From Streptomyces ambofaciens ATCC 23877 (GTDB lineage: Bacteria > Actinomycetota > Actinomycetes > Streptomycetales > Streptomycetaceae): a stretch of DNA of 64,000 bases. Where the stretch lies: assembly GCF_001267885.1 (NCBI RefSeq), contig NZ_CP012382.1, positions 2,653,001-2,717,000 on the forward strand. Reading direction: 5' to 3'. A program made the position numbers and the translations under genes. Position 1 is the first letter of the stretch. Each line of letters opens with the position of its first letter. A model generated the notes under the pieces. That model was not told the origin of the DNA and did no database searches. It saw only the letters and a list, made by a program, of their open reading frames with translations. Below, piece after piece: positions 59,502 through 64,000 of the stretch.

Positions 59502-60403
59502 CGTCGTTTCGGAACCGGGACCCGGAGCAGGTCGTGGGCCACGGTCAGCTCGCCCTCGTAGCCGGCCGCCCGCGCCTGCCGCTCGAACTCCCCGGGGTCC
59601 GCGTAGCGCTGGCTGAAGTGGGTGAGCACCAGGTGCCGTACGCCCGCGTCCCGGGCGGCCCGTGCCGCCTGGCCGGCGGTCAGGTGGCCGTGGTCGGTGG
59701 CGAGGGTCTCGTCCTCGTCGAGGAAGGTGGACTCGATGACCAGCAGGTCGCAGTCCTCGGCGAGCGCGTGCACGCCCTCGCAGAGCCTGGTGTCCATGAC
59801 GAACGCGAACCGCTGGCCGCGGCGGATCTCGCTGACCGCGTCGAGGGGGACGCCGTTCAGCGAGCCGTCGCGCTGGATGCGGCCGACGTCGGGGCCCTTG
59901 ATGCCGTGCGCGGCCAGGCGGTCGGGCAGCATGCGGCGGCCGTCGGGCTCGGTCAGGCGGTAGCCGTACGACTCGACGGGGTGGGAGAGTCTGCGGGCGT
60001 CCAGGGTGTACCCGGGGGTGACCGCGAGGACGCCGTCGGTGTCGACCGGGGACTCGGTGAGGGCGACCGTCTCGCGGTAGGCGGTGGCGTACCGCAGGCG
60101 GTCGAAGAAGCGCTGCCCGGAGCGCGGGTAGTGGGCGGTGACCTCGTGCGGCACCCGGTCGAGGTTGACGCGCTGGATGACGCCGGCCAGGCCCAGGCTG
60201 TGGTCGCCGTGGAAGTGGGTGACGCAGATCCGGTTCAGGTCGTGGGCGGCGACCCCGGCGCGCAGCATCTGGCGCTGCGTGCCCTCGCCGGGGTCGAACA
60301 GGATGCCCTCGCCGTCCCAGCGCAGCAGGTAGCCGTTGTGGTTGCGGTGGCGGGTGGGGACCTGGCTGGCGGTGCCGAGGACGACCAGTTCACGTACGGA
60401 CAC
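59498..60403 (-). CDS. rnz: Ribonuclease Z
   Basis: 301-aa metallo-beta-lactamase-fold tRNA 3' endonuclease. [20 protein letters not shown] at the start, metal motif [13 protein letters not shown] (HxHxDH), VMDTRLCEG (metal Asp), ESTFLDEDE and [12 protein letters not shown]. Bacterial short-form size. Six bases after the HIT gene, and its stop overlaps the deaminase start, so a three-gene operon. Confidence 0.93.
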   Translation of the reverse strand: MSVRELVVLGTASQVPTRHRNHNGYLLRWDGEGILFDPGEGTQRQMLRAGVAAHDLNRICVTHFHGDHSLGLAGVIQRVNLDRVPHEVTAHYPRSGQRFFDRLRYATAYRETVALTESPVDTDGVLAVTPGYTLDARRLSHPVESYGYRLTEPDGRRMLPDRLAAHGIKGPDVGRIQRDGSLNGVPLDAVSEIRRGQRFAFVMDTRLCEGVHALAEDCDLLVIESTFLDEDETLATDHGHLTAGQAARAARDAGVRHLVLTHFSQRYADPGEFERQARAAGYEGELTVAHDLLRVPVPKRR

Positions 60404-60409
60404 GGCTGC

Positions 60410-60763
60410 CTATCCGGGGGGCCATTCGAGGCCGCGGCCGCCGAGGACGTGGGCGTGGGTGTGCCAGACGGTCTGGCCCGCGCCGCTGCCGGTGTTGAAG
60501 ACGATGCGGTAGCTGTCCAGCTGCTCCTGGTCCGCGATCGCCTGGGTCTCGCGCAGGACGTCCGCCGCCAGTTCCGGAGCACCGGCGGCGAGCGCGGCCG
60601 CGTCCCGGTAGTGGGCCTTGGGGATCACCAGGACGTGCGTCGGCGCCTGGGGGTTGATGTCCCGGAAGGCGACGGTGGTGTCCGTCTCGCGGACGATCGT
60701 CGCGGGGATCTGGCCTGCGACGATCTTGCAGAACAGGCAGTCGTCCTGTGGTTCGCCCGCCAT
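60410..60763 (-). CDS. HIT-family nucleotide hydrolase
   Basis: 117 aa from ATG 60763, with GAGGAGG 5 bases upstream; the frame extends further but lacks support. HINT/PKCI-like: CLFCKIVAGQIPATIV (CxxC), FRDINPQAPTHVLVIPKAH and the histidine triad HTHAHVLGGRGLEWPPG. Hydrolyses AMP-linked substrates such as AMP-lysine. First gene of the HIT-rnz-deaminase operon. Confidence 0.93.
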   Translation of the reverse strand: MAGEPQDDCLFCKIVAGQIPATIVRETDTTVAFRDINPQAPTHVLVIPKAHYRDAAALAAGAPELAADVLRETQAIADQEQLDSYRIVFNTGSGAGQTVWHTHAHVLGGRGLEWPPG

Positions 60764-60829
60764 GGGGCCTCCTCGCACTGGAACACGGGTGCACCGGGTC
60801 ACCGGTGATCTTCTTCGGGCATCGTATCG

Positions 60830-60956
60830 ACCGGGTACGCCGGTCGGCCGCCGGCCGCCCGGGCGGGGCGGACCGGCCGCCGGCGGGTCGGGCTCGGTCC
60901 GCCGGCCGCCGGCCGCCGGGGCAGGGTCGGTTCGGCCGCCGGCGGCTCGGGCAGGG
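60830..60956. repeat. Degenerate CGGCCGCCGGC repeats after the tricorn gene
   Basis: About five imperfect copies of a 25-30 bp unit containing CGGCCGCCGGCGG plus CTCGGGCAGGGTC follow the protease stop. The unit appears to be derived from the gene's last codons (LPELPATD), suggesting slippage or duplication at the 3' end. Strongly self-complementary. Confidence 0.6.
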
Positions 60957-63900
60957 TCAGTCGGTCGCCGGCAGCTCGGGCAGGGACGGCGGGGTCTTCG
61001 CGGGGGTCTCCTCCAGCGCGGCCAGGGCCAGCCTGATCGCCTCGTCCAGCTGGGGGTCGCGGCCCGCCGCGTGGTCCTGGGGGCGTTGCGGGACCTCGAC
61101 GTCGGGGTCGACGCCGTGGTTCTCCACGCCCCAGCCGTAGCCCTCCAGCCAGAAGGCGTACTTGGGCTGGGTGATCAGCGTCCCGTCGACCAGCCGGTAG
61201 CGGCTGTCGATGCCGATGACGCCGCCCCAGGTGCGGGTGCCGACGACCGGGCCGATACCGAGGGCCTTGATCGCCGCGTTGACGATGTCGCCGTCGGAGC
61301 CGGAGAACTCGTTGGCGACGGCGACGACCGGTCCGCGGGGCGCGTCCAGCGGGTAGCTCGACGGCCGCATGCCGCGCGGCAGGTCCCAGCCGACGATCCG
61401 CCGGGCCAGCTTCTCCACGACGAGCTGGGAGGTGTGCCCGCCGCGGTTCTCCCGGACGTCGACGACCAGGCCCTCCCGGACCACCTCGACGCGCAGGTCG
61501 CGGTGGAGCTGGGCCCAGCCGGCGCCGACCATGTCGGGCACGTGGAGGTAGCCGAGCCGGCCGCCGGAGCGCTCGTGGACGTAGGCGCGGCGGTCGGCGA
61601 CCCAGGCGTGGTAGCGCAGCGGCTCCTCGTCGGCGAGGGGGACGACGACGGCGTGTCGCAGTTCGCCGCCGCCGGACGGGGAGACGGTCAGTTCGACCGG
61701 CTTGCCGGCGGTGCCGACCAGCAGCGGGCCCGGCCCGGTGACCGGGTCCACGGGTTGTCCGGCGACCGCGACGATCGCGTCCCCGGCGCGCACGGCGACT
61801 CCGGGCGCGGCGAGCGGGGAACGGGCCTCGGGGTCGGAGGTCTCCGAGGGCAGCACGCGGTCGATGCGCCAGGTCCCGTCCTCGTGGCGGGAGAGGTCGG
61901 CGCCGAGCAGGCCCTGCCGGGCGCCGGAGCCGTGGCCGCCGCGGGGGGTGACGTAGGCGTGCGAGGTGCCGAGTTCCCCGTGCACCTCCCAGAGGAGGTC
62001 GACCAGGTCGTCGTGGGTGGCGAGGCGGTCCAGGACGGGCCGGTAGCGGTCCAGGACGCCGTCCCAGTCGACGCCGTTCATGTCCGGCCGCCAGAAGTGG
62101 TCCCGCATGATGCGGCCGGTCTCGTCGAACATCTGCCGCCACTCGGCGGCCGGGTCGACCCGCTGCCGGACGCGGCCGAGGTCGACGGTGATGTTGGTGT
62201 CGCTGTCCTCGTCGCCGGAGGCCCGCCGGTCGCTCGGCACGACCTTGAGGCGTCCGTCGGTCCACAGCAGCACCCGCTTGCCGTCGCCGCTCACCTCGAA
62301 GTGGTCGGCGTCGCCGGCCAGGTGCTCGACGCGCTGCTGGGCGAGGTCGTAGCGCTCCAGCTCGGTGTGCGGGTCGGGGTCGTCCGGGGTGGCGCGGGAG
62401 GCGCCGAGGACACCGGTGACCGGATGGCGCAGCCACAGCACGCCGTCCTTGGCGGCGCGCAGCCCGGAGTAGCGGGCCGCCTCCACCGGGAAGGGCACGA
62501 TGCGGTCGGCGAGGCCCTCGATGTCGATCCGGGTGGTCGGGGTGCCCTCGCTGTCGGGCGTCTCGTCCCGGTCCGGGGTCTCGAAGGGGCGGCCGTGGCG
62601 CTGCGGGCCGAAGGGCGACGGGGTGGTCGCGGCGAGGGTGATCAGGTAGGGGCGGGCGCCCTCGACGAAGGCCAGGTCGAAGACGTGCTCGTCGTAGACC
62701 GGGTCGAAGGAGCGGGTGGACAGGAAGGCGAGGTGCTTGCCGTCCAGGGTGAAGGCCGGCGAGTAGTCCTTGAAGCGCAGCGGGGTCGCCTCGGAGACCG
62801 ACAGGTCGGTGGTGTTGGCGAGCTTGAGCTGGCGCAGCGGGTCGGGGCCGGGGTGGGACCAGGCGAGCCAGGCGGAGTCGGGCGAGAAGACCAGCCCGGA
62901 GGCGTCGCCGTTGTCGCTGCGGTCGACCTCGCGGACCTCGCCGGTCTCCCGTTCGACGAGCAGGACCCGGCCGTCGTGCGAGGCGACGGCGGCCCGGCTG
63001 CCGTCGGGGGCCATGGCGAGGGCGAGCACCCGGCCGAGCTGCCCGGCGGCGAGGCGCCGCGCGGTGGCGCCCGGCGCGAGGCCGGTGGCGGGCGCGAACT
63101 CCAGGGCGTCGTCGCCCTCGGCGTCCGTCACCCACGCCACCCACTCCTCGCCGTCGGCGCGGAAGGCGCGCGGCAGCCGGGTCCGTACGCCGGGCTGCGC
63201 GGCCAGCGCGCGGGCGGGTCCGGAGCGGTGGGTGACCCAGTGCACTCCCCCGCGTACGGCGACGGCGCTGCCGCGCGCGGTGTGGTCGGGGGACGCGGAG
63301 CCGAACCAGCGGGCCGCGTTCACCGGGTGGGCCCGGAGGTCGACGCGCGCGCCGCCGAGCCGGATCTCCAGCCGGCGCGGCTCGGCCCCGTCCAGGTCGT
63401 CCAGCGTCCACAGCTCACCGGCGCTGGAGTAGACGACGCGGGTGCCGTCGGTGGCGGCGTGCCGGGCGTAGAAGCCCCCGAGCGGTGTGTGGCGGCGCAG
63501 GTCGGAGCCGTCGGCGAGGGAGGAGTAGAGGGCTCCGGTGCCCTCGTGGTCGGAGAGGAACGCGATGCGGTCGCCGACCCAGAAGGGGTACTCGATGTTG
63601 CCGTCGAGGTCGCTGTGCAGCCGTACGAACTCGCCGTCGTCCTCCGCGTCGATCCACAGCTTGCCCGCCGTGCCGCCCCGGTAGCGCTTCCACCAGGCGG
63701 CCTCGCGGCCCATCGGCGCGGACAGCAGCACGGTGTGCGGGCCGTTCGCGACGTCGCCGACGGGCCCGTACGGCAGGGTGGTGGCCGGTCCGCCGTCGAG
63801 CGGGACGGCGCGGGCCCAGGAGCGGCGCAGGCTGGCCTGACCGTGACTGCTGAGGGCCAGGACCCTCCCGTCCGGGGTCCAGCCGCGGACCTGGGTCCTG

Positions 63901-64000
63901 ATGCTGCCCCAGTGGGTGATGCGCTGGGCGGGGCCGCCGTCGACGGGGGCGATGTGCACCTCGGGGGCGCCGTCGCGGGTGGAGGTCCAGGCGACCGTGG
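60957..64000 (-). CDS. Tricorn-type S41 protease, 5' end outside window
   Basis: At least 1014 residues; the frame stays open to the right edge, so the start is missing. The N-terminal part is a beta-propeller (repeats such as RIAFLSDHEGTGALYSSLAD and WLAWSHPGPDPLRQLKLANT). A C1 domain, a PDZ domain (residues around VAVRAGDAIVAVAGQPVDP) and the S41 core follow, with the nucleophile Ser in VAVANEFSGSDGDIVNAAIK. Tricorn degrades peptides released by the proteasome; streptomycetes have both. Confidence 0.93.
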   Translation of the reverse strand, partial: TVAWTSTRDGAPEVHIAPVDGGPAQRITHWGSIRTQVRGWTPDGRVLALSSHGQASLRRSWARAVPLDGGPATTLPYGPVGDVANGPHTVLLSAPMGREAAWWKRYRGGTAGKLWIDAEDDGEFVRLHSDLDGNIEYPFWVGDRIAFLSDHEGTGALYSSLADGSDLRRHTPLGGFYARHAATDGTRVVYSSAGELWTLDDLDGAEPRRLEIRLGGARVDLRAHPVNAARWFGSASPDHTARGSAVAVRGGVHWVTHRSGPARALAAQPGVRTRLPRAFRADGEEWVAWVTDAEGDDALEFAPATGLAPGATARRLAAGQLGRVLALAMAPDGSRAAVASHDGRVLLVERETGEVREVDRSDNGDASGLVFSPDSAWLAWSHPGPDPLRQLKLANTTDLSVSEATPLRFKDYSPAFTLDGKHLAFLSTRSFDPVYDEHVFDLAFVEGARPYLITLAATTPSPFGPQRHGRPFETPDRDETPDSEGTPTTRIDIEGLADRIVPFPVEAARYSGLRAAKDGVLWLRHPVTGVLGASRATPDDPDPHTELERYDLAQQRVEHLAGDADHFEVSGDGKRVLLWTDGRLKVVPSDRRASGDEDSDTNITVDLGRVRQRVDPAAEWRQMFDETGRIMRDHFWRPDMNGVDWDGVLDRYRPVLDRLATHDDLVDLLWEVHGELGTSHAYVTPRGGHGSGARQGLLGADLSRHEDGTWRIDRVLPSETSDPEARSPLAAPGVAVRAGDAIVAVAGQPVDPVTGPGPLLVGTAGKPVELTVSPSGGGELRHAVVVPLADEEPLRYHAWVADRRAYVHERSGGRLGYLHVPDMVGAGWAQLHRDLRVEVVREGLVVDVRENRGGHTSQLVVEKLARRIVGWDLPRGMRPSSYPLDAPRGPVVAVANEFSGSDGDIVNAAIKALGIGPVVGTRTWGGVIGIDSRYRLVDGTLITQPKYAFWLEGYGWGVENHGVDPDVEVPQRPQDHAAGRDPQLDEAIRLALAALEETPAKTPPSLPELPATD

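Overview
The window is chromosomal DNA from a high-GC actinomycete, almost certainly a Streptomyces. Third codon positions are overwhelmingly G/C, GTG starts are common, ATGA/GTGA stop-start overlaps are frequent, and both gene content and order match the conserved core of Streptomyces chromosomes. From memory the order resembles the S. coelicolor SCO2486-SCO2549 stretch; no database was consulted. I see no rRNA, tRNA, CRISPR array, prophage or large biosynthetic cluster.

Layout. 1-6.4 kb: the 3' end of nirB, then nirD (assimilatory nitrite reduction), a Tat-exported PhoX-like protein, an insertion-sequence relic, an SDR oxidoreductase, a sortase-anchored Excalibur protein and a membrane acyltransferase. 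6.5-20.3 kb: ppdK, a membrane sulfatase-fold protein, a dihydrouridine synthase, a DHA2 efflux pump, and a very long P-type ATPase paired with a histone H1-like protein. 20.4-29 kb: a chitinase relic that still carries a DasR-like operator, a LysE exporter, glyS, the znuACB-zur zinc module with a Zur box, uppS, recO, and a damaged XRE-regulator locus. 29-37 kb: two structured palindromic elements, a cupin, a secreted peptidase-type hydrolase, an MMPL transporter and a two-component system.

35.9-42.7 kb is the most intriguing part: a tightly packed minus-strand cassette made of an N-methyltransferase-like protein, a 614-aa unknown, a ParA/MinD-like protein whose P-loop lysine is arginine, two further unknowns and a membrane-anchored coiled-coil protein. 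I recognise five of these as the uncharacterised SCO2521-SCO2525 families. 43-49 kb: GNAT, a TerB-like protein, leuA with a Leu-rich leader peptide and attenuator, an M4 protealysin-like protease next to its emfourin-type inhibitor, and a GH1 beta-glucosidase. 49.4-55.4 kb: phoH-ybeY-corC-mmcQ-(cdd-like)-era, the conserved ribosome-maturation neighbourhood, with a 360-aa class 3 intein plus LAGLIDADG endonuclease inside PhoH. 55.5-64 kb: a PfkB kinase, an MFS transporter, an adenine/adenosine deaminase, RNase Z, a HIT hydrolase and a tricorn-type protease that runs off the right edge.

Most of the window is housekeeping. The unusual content is the SCO2521-2525 cassette, the intein, a contiguous four-way-junction repeat and a 43-bp palindrome near 29 kb, decayed genes (transposase, chitinase, XRE regulator, MFS tail), and short tandem repeats at several convergent gene ends.
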